Shown: piece after piece, positions 1-9,441 of the stretch
How positions within the stretch are numbered: position 1 is the stretch's first letter
Layout of the letters: each line of letters opens with the position of its first letter
NCBI RefSeq assembly: GCF_900078755.1
Contig: NZ_FKIH01000001.1
From: Ichthyocystis sparus
Lineage (GTDB): Bacteria; Pseudomonadota; Gammaproteobacteria; Burkholderiales; 2013Ark19i
Strand: one strand, 5' to 3'
DNA length: 64,000 nt
Made by a program: the position numbers and the translations under genes
The notes under the pieces: model-generated
What the model was told of the DNA's origin: nothing
The model's input: the letters and a program-made list of their open reading frames with translations, nothing else
Database searches by the model: none

Positions 1-77
1 TTTCGAACAGGATAGTGAAACGCCAAAGCGCCGATGATAGTTATTTAACTATAGCGAAAGTAGGACGCCGCGAAACT
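1..77 (+). rRNA. rrf: 5S ribosomal RNA, 3' part (cut by window edge)
   Basis: The first 77 bases match the 3' two thirds of a bacterial 5S rRNA. They contain the CGAAC loop, the AGTGAAACG segment, GCGCCGATGATAGT, and the closing GAAAGTAGGACGCC. The 5' part lies before the window, so this is the end of an rRNA operon. A strong terminator follows at 90-116. The identification rests on recognising conserved 5S segments; the exact 3' end (about 76-80) is estimated from the helix I partner that is not in view. Confidence 0.9.
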
Positions 78-89
78 TTTTAATGCATG

Positions 90-116
90 GAGGGGCTTAC
101 GCCCCTCTTTTGTTTT
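90..116 (+). terminator. Rho-independent terminator of the rRNA operon
   Basis: A perfect 7-bp stem GAGGGGC / GCCCCTC with a TTAC loop is followed by TTTGTTTT. It sits about 13 bases after the end of the 5S rRNA, where an rRNA operon terminator is expected. Confidence 0.9.
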
Positions 117-183
117 AATGCTACAATTTTATTTTAATGCTACACACCTGTTTTGTCCTACTGAGAAGAATTTTTTCCAAAGT

Positions 184-256
<73 letters not shown>

Positions 257-783
257 TTCTTCTCTATTCTTGCTACTTCTTCTTCGTTAGTATTTTTTCA
301 AATTCACACACTATCTGGCTGGCACCACTCAGTGCAGATACCTTCGCTTCTTTTCCTGTGTCAAGTACCCTGATGTCACGATCCTGCATGGTACGTTTTA
401 CTATGTTACTGGTACTGTCCAAACGAGACGCAGCCCTAACACAACCATATGTGCTAGCTTCAATGGAAAATTTTCCCAGTCGTCCCTCAGCTAAGGAAGG
501 CCGGGATGTGTTAATTATAGATCGAACAATGTGCATCATGTTCATGTAATGCCTGATTCCCAGATGACACCCCCCCATAACTATAAACTGATAAAGCTCT
601 TACTCGATGATATCATCTCTAATTAATGTTACCGAATGACTAGTGATCTTTGTAGTCCTATAACACCATTTTCGTAGGTACAATAATGCTAGATAATTAA
701 TTTGCAAGTTGTGAAGTAGCTCACTGGATTGTTGTTAATTAGCGGTAATAATCACTCATATTAATTTTTTTCATATATTTAAC
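257..783. other. Gene-poor spacer between tRNA-Arg and fbp
   Basis: This stretch of about 525 bases has no gene I can recognise. A minus-strand reading frame of 101 codons (273-578) is open and ends in a Lys-rich tail, but it has no clear ribosome binding site, no recognised domain and ordinary mixed composition. It may be chance or the remnant of a gene. The last 180 bases before fbp are AT-rich and presumably hold its promoter, but I cannot point to a convincing -35/-10 pair. Confidence 0.4.
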
Positions 784-1770
784 ATGGATCTCTTCTCTGT
801 TTTACAACTAGAATCTTTTGAAGATGAATTTCTAATCATGTTTAGCCACTTGGTTGGTGCTAGCATCGATGTTTCAAAGACTCTTTCAACCAGTATGGGT
901 AATTGTAACGAAAACCCCGAATCCTTTAATGTTCACGGAGAGATCCAAAAATCCCTGGATATTTACTCACATGAGCGTTTTTGTGACATCCTGACGTATT
1001 GCCCCCAATTGCTTGCTATTGCCTCTGAAGAAAGCAAACATCCCATATTTCAGTCTCATAGTGCTGATGGTACAAATTATATCCTAGCTATAGATCCCCT
1101 GGATGGCTCATCAAATTTGGATATGAATGTTTCTGTGGGTACTATTTTCTCCATATTTGTTGTTCCTGATAAACACCACGGTAAAATTAACTACAGTGAT
1201 GAAATTTTTTTTCGTCCAGGAATAGAACAATTTGTGGCAGGATATTTTATCTATGGACCAATGACACAACTCGTTTTAACATGGGGCAATGGAACACATG
1301 TCTTCACTTTGGATAAAGATGAACTCGTATATCGCCTTTCTCAGCACTCTATAAAAATTCCAGAAACTACAAGCGAATTCTCAATTAATGTCTCAAATAG
1401 AAGATTTTGGTCAGAGCCAATAAAAGAATATGTTGAACAATGCTTGCTGGGTGATACCGGCCCGCGTAATCGCCACTTTAATATGCGCTGGGTTGCATCT
1501 ATGGTTGCTGATATACATCGCTTGCTTATGAGAGGTGGAATTTTTCTCTATCCATCAGATTCTAGAGAAAAAACTAAACTCGGCAGATTAAGATTGCTGT
1601 ACGAAGTTAGCCCCATATCCTGGATTGTAGAGCAAGCTGGAGGACTTACAACAGATGGTAATTGTCATTCACTACTTAGTATTGTACCAAACTCTATTCA
1701 TCAACGAGTAAGTGTTATCGTCGGCTCTAAGGCAGAAGTGTCTTACCTTAAATCTATGTTTAGTGAGTGA
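784..1770 (+). CDS. fbp: Fructose-1,6-bisphosphatase, class I
   Basis: This enzyme hydrolyses fructose 1,6-bisphosphate to fructose 6-phosphate, the committed step of gluconeogenesis. The protein has 328 residues, the usual class I length. Metal-binding acidic residues are visible at Glu82-Glu83 (SEES), and the signature DPLDGSSN lies at 104-111. The substrate-binding segment RWVASMVADIHR is near residue 240, and YEVSPISWIVEQAGG lies near 277. The ATG at 784 gives a normal N-terminus, although no clear Shine-Dalgarno sequence precedes it. The next gene, tkt, starts 4 bases after the stop, so fbp, tkt and gapA are very likely one operon for making sugar phosphates. A class I FBPase next to transketolase and GAPDH resembles the order of cbb-type carbon operons, but no RuBisCO or phosphoribulokinase gene is present here. 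Confidence 0.96.
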   Translation: MDLFSVLQLESFEDEFLIMFSHLVGASIDVSKTLSTSMGNCNENPESFNVHGEIQKSLDIYSHERFCDILTYCPQLLAIASEESKHPIFQSHSADGTNYILAIDPLDGSSNLDMNVSVGTIFSIFVVPDKHHGKINYSDEIFFRPGIEQFVAGYFIYGPMTQLVLTWGNGTHVFTLDKDELVYRLSQHSIKIPETTSEFSINVSNRRFWSEPIKEYVEQCLLGDTGPRNRHFNMRWVASMVADIHRLLMRGGIFLYPSDSREKTKLGRLRLLYEVSPISWIVEQAGGLTTDGNCHSLLSIVPNSIHQRVSVIVGSKAEVSYLKSMFSE

Positions 1771-1774
1771 AGAT

Positions 1775-3817
1775 ATGTCATCTGCAAATCTATTGTCTAA
1801 TGCTATTCGTATTCTTTCTGTAGATGCTATAGAGAAAGCTGGGTCAGGTCATCCAGGTATGCCAATGGGAATGGCAGATATAGCCTACGTTTTATGGAAT
1901 AAGTATCTTAGACATAATCCTAAAGATTGTAACTGGCCAGATCGTGATCGTTTTGTTCTATCTAACGGTCATGGATCTATGTTGCTGTACTCATTACTAC
2001 ACCTATCTGGATATGATATTTCCATAAGTGACATAAAATCATTTCGTCAGTTTAATTCCCTAACACCAGGACATCCAGAACATGGCCAAACTCCAGGGGT
2101 GGAAACTACTACAGGACCCCTTGGACAAGGATTTGCTAATGCTGTAGGCATGGCTTTGGCAGAGTTTTTATTAGCTAAAGAATTTAATCGTCCTGATCTA
2201 GAATTAATTAATCATAGAACATATGTTTTTTTAGGAGATGGCTGCCTAATGGAAGGAATTTCTCATGAAGCAGCTTCTTTAGCCGGAACATGGGGACTTA
2301 ATAAACTCATTGCTTTTTGGGATGACAATGGTATCTCTATAGATGGTTCAGTTGAAAAATGGTTTACTGAGGATGTTAAGAAACGCTTTGAGTCCTACGG
2401 ATGGTTGGTGATTTTTAGTGTCGATGGCCACGATATTGATGCAATAGATAAAGCTATTTCGAGAGCACATAAAGAGATACATAGGCCAGTCCTAATTTGT
2501 TGTCGCACCAAAATTGGTTACGGCAGCCCAAATAAAATAGGTACTGCAGAAGTCCATGGTTCTCCTCTAGGCTCAAGTGAAGTAGCAAAGGTTAGGTTAC
2601 AGTTGTCCTGGCAGTACGAGCCGTTTTTTATACCAGAAGGTGTATACAAAGCCTGGGATGCTACCGATAAAGGAAGACATTCTCAGAAAATATGGGAAAA
2701 TCTTTTTTCCAGATACAAGGAACTCTATCCAGATGATGCAGCAGAGTTATCTCGCCGATGGAGAAATGTTTTGCCAGACTCTTTTAATGAATGGTCACGC
2801 CAGCTTTTTACTAATGCTCAAAAAGATGAAAGAACTTTGGCAACCCGCAAATCTAGTCAGATTTGTATCGATGAGTGGACTAAACTTCTTCCAGAAATTA
2901 TCGGTGGATCCGCAGACCTAACTCCCTCCAATCTTACTAAATGGCCTAATGCTGAGTCCGTGTCTAAGCAAACCCCAGGACGCTATATTCACTATGGTGT
3001 ACGTGAGTTTGGATTATCAGCCATCATGAACGGAATAGCACTCCATGGAGGCTATGTTCCATTTGGTGGAACGTTTTTGACATTTTCAGATTACGCAAGA
3101 AATTCCATCAGAATGTCCGCCCTGATGGCAACTCGCTGCATATATATATTTACTCACGATTCTATAGGATTGGGTGAGGACGGACCAACACATCAACCAA
3201 TTGAACATGTAGAATCATTAAGGTTGATTCCCAATATGATGGTGTGGCGACCCTGTGATCAGGCAGAAACATCCGCAGCTTGGTCGTTTGCATTGTCTTA
3301 TTCTGGACCTACTGCCCTTATTCTTAGCAGACAAAATACACCACCCTTGGCTATTAAAGCTGACTATAGCAATGTATCCTGCGGTGCCTACATATTGTTA
3401 GAAGGACAAGGAAAGCCAGATGTTATTATAATTGCTACCGGCACAGAAGTAGCAATTGCCGTGGAAGCTAGAGCTATCTTACAAACTCGTGATGTTAATG
3501 CACGAGTTGTATCCATGCCTTCTACTACCGTTTTTGATAGGCAAACAGATATATATCGTGAATCCGTATTATTGCCAGGTGTCCCTTGTGTCTCTGTCGA
3601 GTCAGGAGTTACCAGAGGGTGGTACCGCTACTTTAGTGCTGGTGGTATAGCAATAGGCATTGATCATTTTGGCGCATCTGCCCCATGTGAAGTTCTATAT
3701 GAGGCTTTTGGCTTAACTGCCTTGAGGGTTGCTGATGATACTTGCGATTTTTTATCATCAGCGCAGAAAAAAATTTTGAGAGAGATGGATTATGAGAAAG
3801 ATACGGGTTGCTATTAA
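1775..3817 (+). CDS. tkt: Transketolase
   Basis: Transketolase moves two-carbon ketol units between sugar phosphates using thiamine diphosphate, linking glycolysis to the pentose phosphate pathway. I start it at the ATG at 1775 (680 aa) because MSSANLLSNAIR matches the family N-terminus; an in-frame ATG at 1712 would lie deep inside fbp. The substrate loop GSGHPGMPMG is at 23-32, the thiamine diphosphate motif GDG...DDN at about 154-185, and the pyrimidine-domain segment GLGEDGPTHQPIEH in the second half. The C-terminal transketolase domain is complete. The last 26 bases overlap gapA, which implies translational coupling. The length is slightly above the usual 660-670 residues. Confidence 0.96.
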   Translation: MSSANLLSNAIRILSVDAIEKAGSGHPGMPMGMADIAYVLWNKYLRHNPKDCNWPDRDRFVLSNGHGSMLLYSLLHLSGYDISISDIKSFRQFNSLTPGHPEHGQTPGVETTTGPLGQGFANAVGMALAEFLLAKEFNRPDLELINHRTYVFLGDGCLMEGISHEAASLAGTWGLNKLIAFWDDNGISIDGSVEKWFTEDVKKRFESYGWLVIFSVDGHDIDAIDKAISRAHKEIHRPVLICCRTKIGYGSPNKIGTAEVHGSPLGSSEVAKVRLQLSWQYEPFFIPEGVYKAWDATDKGRHSQKIWENLFSRYKELYPDDAAELSRRWRNVLPDSFNEWSRQLFTNAQKDERTLATRKSSQICIDEWTKLLPEIIGGSADLTPSNLTKWPNAESVSKQTPGRYIHYGVREFGLSAIMNGIALHGGYVPFGGTFLTFSDYARNSIRMSALMATRCIYIFTHDSIGLGEDGPTHQPIEHVESLRLIPNMMVWRPCDQAETSAAWSFALSYSGPTALILSRQNTPPLAIKADYSNVSCGAYILLEGQGKPDVIIIATGTEVAIAVEARAILQTRDVNARVVSMPSTTVFDRQTDIYRESVLLPGVPCVSVESGVTRGWYRYFSAGGIAIGIDHFGASAPCEVLYEAFGLTALRVADDTCDFLSSAQKKILREMDYEKDTGCY

Positions 3818-4808
3818 TGGATACGGACGTATCGGCAGGAATATTCTAAAGTCTCATTTTGAGTACTATGACCACAAGAATATAGATATTGTTGCCGTAA
3901 ATGACCCCTCAATGCCCTCAGCAGCTCATATTTTTACCCGCTACGATTCGGTTCATGGAAAATTCTCTAAAGACGTTTTTTGGTCAAAAGAGTCCGTGTT
4001 AAATGTAGATGGACAAGATATTCAATTTGTTGCTGAGCGTAATCCCCTCCTTTTACCATGGAAGAAACTAGATATCGATTTGGTCTTAGAATGTACCGGA
4101 CGTTTTAATTCATTCGAACTTGCATCCAAACATATTGAATCCGGGGCCAAAAAAGTAATGATTTCCGCTCCGGCCGGTAAGGAAGTTGATGCTACAGTCG
4201 TTTTTGGAGTTAATCACCACTCCCTTAGAGCAGAACATAAGGTTATCTCCAGCGCCTCATGTACTACAAATTGCGTGGCAGCAATGGCTTTGCCATTACA
4301 TAAGAGATTCGTTATTAAATACGGTCTGATGACTACAATACATTCATATACAAATGATCAGCTTCTAAATGATGGCTCACATACAGATTTTCGTCGCGCT
4401 AGAGCCGCTGGGCTATCCATTATTCCAACTAAAACCGGTGCCGCAGTTGCAGTTGGTCTGGTTATCCCAGAGTTGAACGGGAAATTAGATGGCTGTTCCG
4501 TACGTGTACCTACACCTAACGTGTCTTTAGTGGACCTGACATTTGTTGCTGCAGAGGAGGTTACACCCACTTCAATAACCGAATGCATGAAGGAGGCATC
4601 CGAAACAAATATGTCCCCTATCCTTCAGTTTAACGAAGAGCCATTGGTGTCAGTAGATTTTGTTCATAACCCAGCATCATGCATATTCGATGCCGGTCTA
4701 ACTAAGGTCGTTTCATCTAACTGCGCAAAAGTTTTTGGGTGGTACGATAATGAGTGGGGTTTCTGTAATAGAATGCTAGATACAGCACACTATTGGTTTA
4801 GTTTATAG
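3792..4808 (+). CDS. gapA: Glyceraldehyde-3-phosphate dehydrogenase
   Basis: This enzyme interconverts glyceraldehyde 3-phosphate and 1,3-bisphosphoglycerate. The 338-residue protein has the N-terminal Rossmann motif INGYGRIGR (8-16), Asp38 in VNDPS as expected for binding NAD, and the catalytic motif SASCTTNC with the nucleophile Cys157. HSYTNDQ and the C-terminal WYDNEWGF are also present. The ATG at 3792 lies inside the end of tkt (26-base overlap), with the purine-rich GAGAGATGG as a possible ribosome binding site. The 3' end overlaps the convergent M61 peptidase gene by 11 bases. No phosphoglycerate kinase gene follows, although tkt-gap-pgk is a frequent order in betaproteobacteria. Confidence 0.96.
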   Translation: MRKIRVAINGYGRIGRNILKSHFEYYDHKNIDIVAVNDPSMPSAAHIFTRYDSVHGKFSKDVFWSKESVLNVDGQDIQFVAERNPLLLPWKKLDIDLVLECTGRFNSFELASKHIESGAKKVMISAPAGKEVDATVVFGVNHHSLRAEHKVISSASCTTNCVAAMALPLHKRFVIKYGLMTTIHSYTNDQLLNDGSHTDFRRARAAGLSIIPTKTGAAVAVGLVIPELNGKLDGCSVRVPTPNVSLVDLTFVAAEEVTPTSITECMKEASETNMSPILQFNEEPLVSVDFVHNPASCIFDAGLTKVVSSNCAKVFGWYDNEWGFCNRMLDTAHYWFSL

Positions 4809-6549
4809 CATTAATATGTAACAACATCCTCAGGTACGGATGATTAAGATCGTCAATTGTCAAAGAGCAGTGCTCAAACTTAAGCGGTGATTTGAGCCAA
4901 GTCATGACAGCAGTTCTTAGTAATCCCTGTCTGATAAAATGCACAGTGGATTTGTTTCCCACTACTGCACTTGTATTTAGCATAACGTCTAACGTACTCT
5001 CCGTGCATTCTATCTGGTCTATGGCTATAATTCTGTCACCACTTCCAAGTCCAGCAGTCATTGCACTGCCGTCTTCAAGTACCTGGTCAATTGTTAAGCC
5101 AGGCTTGTTACTGGCAACAAAACTTACCCCAAGAGACGGAGTACTCTCACAAACTTTGGCGGCTTTATAACTAATTCCTACACTACTTAAAAGTGGCTCC
5201 CACTCTACATGATCATGATGATGAACAAGCCTTCTTATTACTTGGCTCGCATCTATACCAGTAACGTCAATAATTGCCCCATACCAATCCTCTTCCGACA
5301 TTCCTAAATGATCACTACTACCATAACGAGCCCATAACTCTCTTAGAACATTGTCCAAACAATATTTCCCACCAGAACTTACCATAATGTAGCAGTTGGT
5401 GTACAAAGCAATGAGCTCACCCTTTTCATAATAACTAACCTGAGAGTTCAACCTGTTTTCTGGTGTCTGGTAATACTTTGTCCATGATTCAAAACTCGCC
5501 TCAGCAGCAGTTTGCTTGTCATACCCCGCATACGATTCCACCGCCTTAATAGTTTTGGCTAAGTAAAGTAAGTACTCTTCTGCCGTGGTTACACCAGACC
5601 TAACTAAGCTTAAATTTCCATAGTACGAAGTCATCCCCTCAAATAACCAGAGAAGAGATGTATAATTTTCTCTATCATAATCATACGTAACCAACTCCTT
5701 GGGCTTAAATAATTTTACCCACCACATATGAAAGTGCTCATGACTACATAGAGATAAAAAATCAATATAACGTTTACTTTGCCTATTGTTCCTTCCACAT
5801 TGAAGACTTATACGAGGACAAATGAGAGATGAACTGCGACGATGCTCCAAACCTCCTATCAATTTATCAGAAGTTATTACTAAAAAGTAATACTCAGTAA
5901 GCACCTTGGGCGGTGATCCAAATATGTACTTTTGCGCAAGTATAATTTTAGAGAGCATCTGAATTATTGACTCACGGTCTATGTCCGCCCTAGTGGTTAT
6001 TGCCATGTGATGAATAATGCCCTCTAAGTCCCAGGAAAACTGAGTTAGATTTCCCAACAACATAGGATGATCAATAAATTCATCATACCCAGCAGATACC
6101 CACGAATTATCATCTTTGTAGGGCTTCATAGCAGTGGCACAGGTCCAATCATTTTTGTGTTTTTCCCAACGTACTACATGAGCCTCATTTTCTAAATTTA
6201 GTACGCGAACAAAAGCAGCAGCCCCTACTATATGCGCGAACTCCTCCTCCAAAACACAAGTTCTAACACTCCAGTCCCAGGAATAAATTGTATAATAAAA
6301 AATGACAATATCACCCGGTTTGCTATTTACAGACCAGCTATTTTTATTAATCGTATGTACTGGCTCCTCGTGCCCATTGAGGGTCGCATATTTCTTTACA
6401 ATATGCCTGGAGTGATTGCGTATCACGTAAGATCCAGGGGTCCATACCGGCAGGATAAATATAGTCGTACCAGATATGGCAGCGCACGTAACAGAAATGT
6501 CTATGTAATGCTTCTGTTCCTGAGAAAATGATAACCTGTACTCAATCAT
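4798..6549 (-). CDS. M61 family metallopeptidase with PDZ domain
   Basis: This is a 583-residue protein of the M61 (glycyl aminopeptidase-like) family. The N-terminal beta domain contains the typical WTPGSYVIRNHSRHI (36-50). The zinc site HEHFH is at 270-274, with the third ligand probably Glu304 in WLFEGMTSYYG. A C-terminal PDZ segment is near 480-550 (GLGSGDRIIAID). I see no signal peptide, so it probably acts in the cytoplasm; its substrates are unknown. It begins only 2 bases after iscX, so it is cotranscribed at the end of the isc operon. That position is unusual and may mean shared regulation rather than shared function. The family's second zinc His is normally part of HExxH, and this is intact. 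Confidence 0.88.
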   Translation of the reverse strand: MIEYRLSFSQEQKHYIDISVTCAAISGTTIFILPVWTPGSYVIRNHSRHIVKKYATLNGHEEPVHTINKNSWSVNSKPGDIVIFYYTIYSWDWSVRTCVLEEEFAHIVGAAAFVRVLNLENEAHVVRWEKHKNDWTCATAMKPYKDDNSWVSAGYDEFIDHPMLLGNLTQFSWDLEGIIHHMAITTRADIDRESIIQMLSKIILAQKYIFGSPPKVLTEYYFLVITSDKLIGGLEHRRSSSLICPRISLQCGRNNRQSKRYIDFLSLCSHEHFHMWWVKLFKPKELVTYDYDRENYTSLLWLFEGMTSYYGNLSLVRSGVTTAEEYLLYLAKTIKAVESYAGYDKQTAAEASFESWTKYYQTPENRLNSQVSYYEKGELIALYTNCYIMVSSGGKYCLDNVLRELWARYGSSDHLGMSEEDWYGAIIDVTGIDASQVIRRLVHHHDHVEWEPLLSSVGISYKAAKVCESTPSLGVSFVASNKPGLTIDQVLEDGSAMTAGLGSGDRIIAIDQIECTESTLDVMLNTSAVVGNKSTVHFIRQGLLRTAVMTWLKSPLKFEHCSLTIDDLNHPYLRMLLHINAIN

Positions 6550-6551
6550 TG

Positions 6552-6743
6552 CTACCTCTCATCTAACCATGCCATTTGAATAGCTTCGAGTATTTTTTCA
6601 CTACAATCACCACCCTCAGAATCAAAGCCATCAAGCTTAATTACCATATCCCTTAACTTGGTAAAACTTAAGCTCAGCGGATCAACTTCTGGATGATTTT
6701 CATATAAAGCAATTGCAATATCATTAACATCCATCCAATTCAT
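6552..6743 (-). CDS. iscX: Fe-S cluster assembly protein IscX
   Basis: A small acidic protein of 63 residues that matches IscX (YfhJ) along its length, including the N-terminal MNWMDVNDIAIALYENHP and the C-terminal AIQMAWLDER. IscX binds IscS and acts as an iron-dependent regulator or adaptor of cluster assembly. It lies 15 bases after fdx in the same orientation, which is the standard end of the isc operon. The length is near the usual 64-66 residues. Confidence 0.93.
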   Translation of the reverse strand: MNWMDVNDIAIALYENHPEVDPLSLSFTKLRDMVIKLDGFDSEGGDCSEKILEAIQMAWLDER

Positions 6744-6758
6744 GTGAAGTTACTCCAT

Positions 6759-7091
6759 CTACTCCTTAGCATGATTGATAGTATACCTTGGAATTTCAAC
6801 AATTATATCCCCTTTGTTTAGGATGGCCTGACACGATAGACGCGAATCTATCTCTACCCCCCAGGCACGATCCAATAAATCTTCCTCAGCTTCACTAGCA
6901 GGGCTCAATCCTTCCATGCCCTCACGTACCCACACATGGCAGGTGGTGCATGCACAGCATTTCTCACATGCATGCTCTATTTCTATATTATTGTTTAGCA
7001 AAGCATTACATATAGATACGCCGGGTTGAGCTTCAAAACATTCACCCTCAGGGCAAAGTTCCTCGTGAGGTAACACAATGACACGTGGCAC
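6759..7091 (-). CDS. fdx: [2Fe-2S] ferredoxin of the ISC system
   Basis: This adrenodoxin-type ferredoxin supplies electrons during cluster assembly on IscU. The 110-residue protein has the cluster ligands Cys42, Cys48, Cys51 in a C-x5-C-x2-C arrangement, with Cys87 as the fourth. Two further cysteines (45, 46) lie between the first two ligands. It is 3 bases downstream of hscA, in the conserved position between hscA and iscX. The start at 7091 gives the usual N-terminus. Confidence 0.95.
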   Translation of the reverse strand: MPRVIVLPHEELCPEGECFEAQPGVSICNALLNNNIEIEHACEKCCACTTCHVWVREGMEGLSPASEAEEDLLDRAWGVEIDSRLSCQAILNKGDIIVEIPRYTINHAKE

Positions 7092-7094
7092 CGT

Positions 7095-8909
7095 CTATCT
7101 CCCATGTGGTAGAGACATGTTTCTGGAAATTTGATTTAACAACCCAACTTCTTCTGAAATTATATTTACGTCAATTTCCATCATGTCATGGTTTTCTAAG
7201 TAGCTCTGTAGCGAATTACGATGCTTGACAATGCGCTCAATTAGCAAGATATTACTCTCATTCCTAGTTACATTTTGTGTAAATCTGTCAATTGCTTGTA
7301 TCACTCTCCTAGCTTCTTGCACCTTCTCAACCTTACTCCTAAGCAACATGTCCTCTTCAAGCAATTTTGATGATTCCTCCTCCACAGATGAAGAAAGTGC
7401 CTCAGACCAACTAGTATCAAGCTGCTCAATATGGTCAGAACACAGCGATTCCGCCGTGACAGATAACAAACCATCAACGTCAATTTGAAAAATTACCCTT
7501 ACACGAACCTCCCCCGCAATGCGAGAAGGTAACCCCCTTAAGTGAAATGTTCCTATTGAGTGGCAGTCATCCACGTGCTCACGCTCTCCTTGAAGCACCT
7601 TGAAGTCAAACCCTACCTGTCCATCCTTAAAGGTGGTGAAAATTTCTTCCTTGGCAGTGGGTATAGGTGTATGCTTGGGAACAATAACCTCCATCAACCC
7701 ACCCATGACCTCAATTCCTAGCGACATCGGAGTTACATCAAGAAGAAGGGGATGTTTCTTGTCAGGAGAATTAAGTTGATGGGCCTGTGCAGCTGCACCA
7801 ATTGCAACCACCGTGTCAGGATCAATGTCGTTTAGAGGATCGTTTCCGAATAGATTCTTAAGTCCATTTACTACAGCAGGCATGCGAGTTGCACCACCAA
7901 CTAATACGATTCCATCAAGATTGATAATACCACTTTGGTGTAACACTTTTTTTGATGTAGAAAAAGTTTTTTGCAGAATATGATCTGTTTTTTCTTCCAA
8001 TGCTATACGTTCTATATCACCGTATATACACTCACCAGATTTAGTAGTTATATCATATGTTATTGAATCACTAAACGACAGTTGCTCTTTAATGAAACGT
8101 ATGGCTATCCTGTAGTAAGACCATTCATCTAGTCTTAGCTCCCTATGTTTACTGCATAAAATTTCAAACAATGCCCGATCAAAATTATCTCCCCCTATGT
8201 TGGGATGTCCAGCAGTTGCAATAACTTCAAATATTCCCTCAGAAAGGTGAAGCAGAGAAATATCAAATGTTCCACCCCCAAGGTCATACACCATGAAGTA
8301 GCCCTGCTCCTCCTTTTCTAATCCATATGCCAAAGCAGCAGCAGTAGGCTCATTTATAATGCGTAATACCTGCAAATTTGCTCTATGCGCAGCTAATCTG
8401 GTGGCTTGTCTTTGAGGACTATTAAAGTGAGCAGGAACCGTAATTACAGCCCCACGGATGCTTTTCTTGAGATGGGCTAAAGCTCTGTCTTTAAGCACCC
8501 GCAGTATGTCAGACGAAATATCAATGGCAGATTTTCTGCCCTGGGGAGTATCAAAGTACGCATACGTACCATCTTGCTCCTCCTTATATGTGGCAGCTAT
8601 ATCCTCTCTTTGCTGTTCATCTAAACGACCAATGTAACGTTTGATCGATAAGAAAACTCTGTCAGATGATGAGTCTAGGAAAGCTAGAGCATCATGCCCT
8701 ACGTAAACTCCATCTTCAGCATAGCAAACCGCAGAAGGTAGTAAAATATCATCCGCTTCACTATCGCTAGGAATAACATACGGCCCACTAGACTCCTCAT
8801 AAGCCGCAATCAGAGAATTAGTGGTTCCAAGATCAATCCCAACTACCTCAGAATCAAATTCATCGTCGTAAGAATCTTCCGGTTCAGTAATGGATACAAG
8901 GTAAGACAT
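7095..8909 (-). CDS. hscA: Fe-S assembly chaperone HscA (Hsp70 family)
   Basis: HscA is the dedicated Hsp70 that, with HscB, drives release of clusters from IscU. I choose the ATG at 8909 (604 aa) because MSYLVSITEP matches the HscA N-terminus; an upstream in-frame start at 8969 would overlap hscB. Visible motifs are VGIDLGTTNS (about 23-32), NEPTAAALAYGLE, the phosphate-binding GGGTFDIS and VLVGGATRMPAV in the ATPase domain. The peptide-binding domain contains LDVTPMSLGIEVMGG. The C-terminal lid is shorter than in DnaK, as is normal for HscA. It follows hscB by 49 bases and precedes fdx by 3. Confidence 0.95.
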   Translation of the reverse strand: MSYLVSITEPEDSYDDEFDSEVVGIDLGTTNSLIAAYEESSGPYVIPSDSEADDILLPSAVCYAEDGVYVGHDALAFLDSSSDRVFLSIKRYIGRLDEQQREDIAATYKEEQDGTYAYFDTPQGRKSAIDISSDILRVLKDRALAHLKKSIRGAVITVPAHFNSPQRQATRLAAHRANLQVLRIINEPTAAALAYGLEKEEQGYFMVYDLGGGTFDISLLHLSEGIFEVIATAGHPNIGGDNFDRALFEILCSKHRELRLDEWSYYRIAIRFIKEQLSFSDSITYDITTKSGECIYGDIERIALEEKTDHILQKTFSTSKKVLHQSGIINLDGIVLVGGATRMPAVVNGLKNLFGNDPLNDIDPDTVVAIGAAAQAHQLNSPDKKHPLLLDVTPMSLGIEVMGGLMEVIVPKHTPIPTAKEEIFTTFKDGQVGFDFKVLQGEREHVDDCHSIGTFHLRGLPSRIAGEVRVRVIFQIDVDGLLSVTAESLCSDHIEQLDTSWSEALSSSVEEESSKLLEEDMLLRSKVEKVQEARRVIQAIDRFTQNVTRNESNILLIERIVKHRNSLQSYLENHDMMEIDVNIISEEVGLLNQISRNMSLPHGR

Positions 8910-8958
8910 TTTACTTAATCTTAGTAGGCATAGTGGTCGTAATTCTAACCTTTTTATC

Positions 8959-9441
8959 CTATCTATCAAGTAACTCAGTTAATCTCTGCTGCGTCTTGAG
9001 CAGAAAAGACCATTTCATGAAATTTTGTCTGGCATTATCCCAATTTGCCGATCTGATATCAGAGAATAGCTTATCCCTAAGGGATGATTCATCTTTGCTT
9101 AGTATTTCTGCTACTTCCATTCTTTGCTCATACGATCCATTAAATACCACCTCCTGCTGTTTCATATGCGCTTCCAAAAACTCAGTAGGAATAGATAATT
9201 CGTCTTCTAGGGTTGGAAGAGCAGAGTGTAACGACAATATGTAACGTATACGCTCAAATGGGTCCCTAAGTGTGTTGTAAGCACTATTTATGCGAGACGA
9301 TACGTCGTCCTCAGAGATAATACGCCGGTCTGGATGGTGTTTTTGCTGCAAAGAATGCCAAGAATTACGTAAAGCATCAATATCAATATCCGGAGTTACA
9401 GGAAAACCAAACACTTCAAAGTAATTTTTGTTACTAAACAT
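8959..9441 (-). CDS. hscB: J-domain cochaperone HscB
   Basis: HscB recruits IscU to HscA and stimulates its ATPase. The start at 9441 (160 aa) is preferred because MFSNKNYFEVFGFP matches the family; a longer frame reaches 9504 but runs into iscA. The J-domain HPD is at residues 36-38, and the C-terminal three-helix IscU-binding domain follows. The start overlaps the end of iscA by 8 bases, suggesting coupled translation. There are no zinc-binding cysteines at the N-terminus, as expected for the bacterial form. Confidence 0.93.
   Translation of the reverse strand: MFSNKNYFEVFGFPVTPDIDIDALRNSWHSLQQKHHPDRRIISEDDVSSRINSAYNTLRDPFERIRYILSLHSALPTLEDELSIPTEFLEAHMKQQEVVFNGSYEQRMEVAEILSKDESSLRDKLFSDIRSANWDNARQNFMKWSFLLKTQQRLTELLDR

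Noticed and set aside
273..578. A 101-codon minus-strand frame next to tRNA-Arg
   Set aside because: No ribosome binding site, no recognised domain, and a competing plus-strand frame of similar quality. I left it as possible remnant only.
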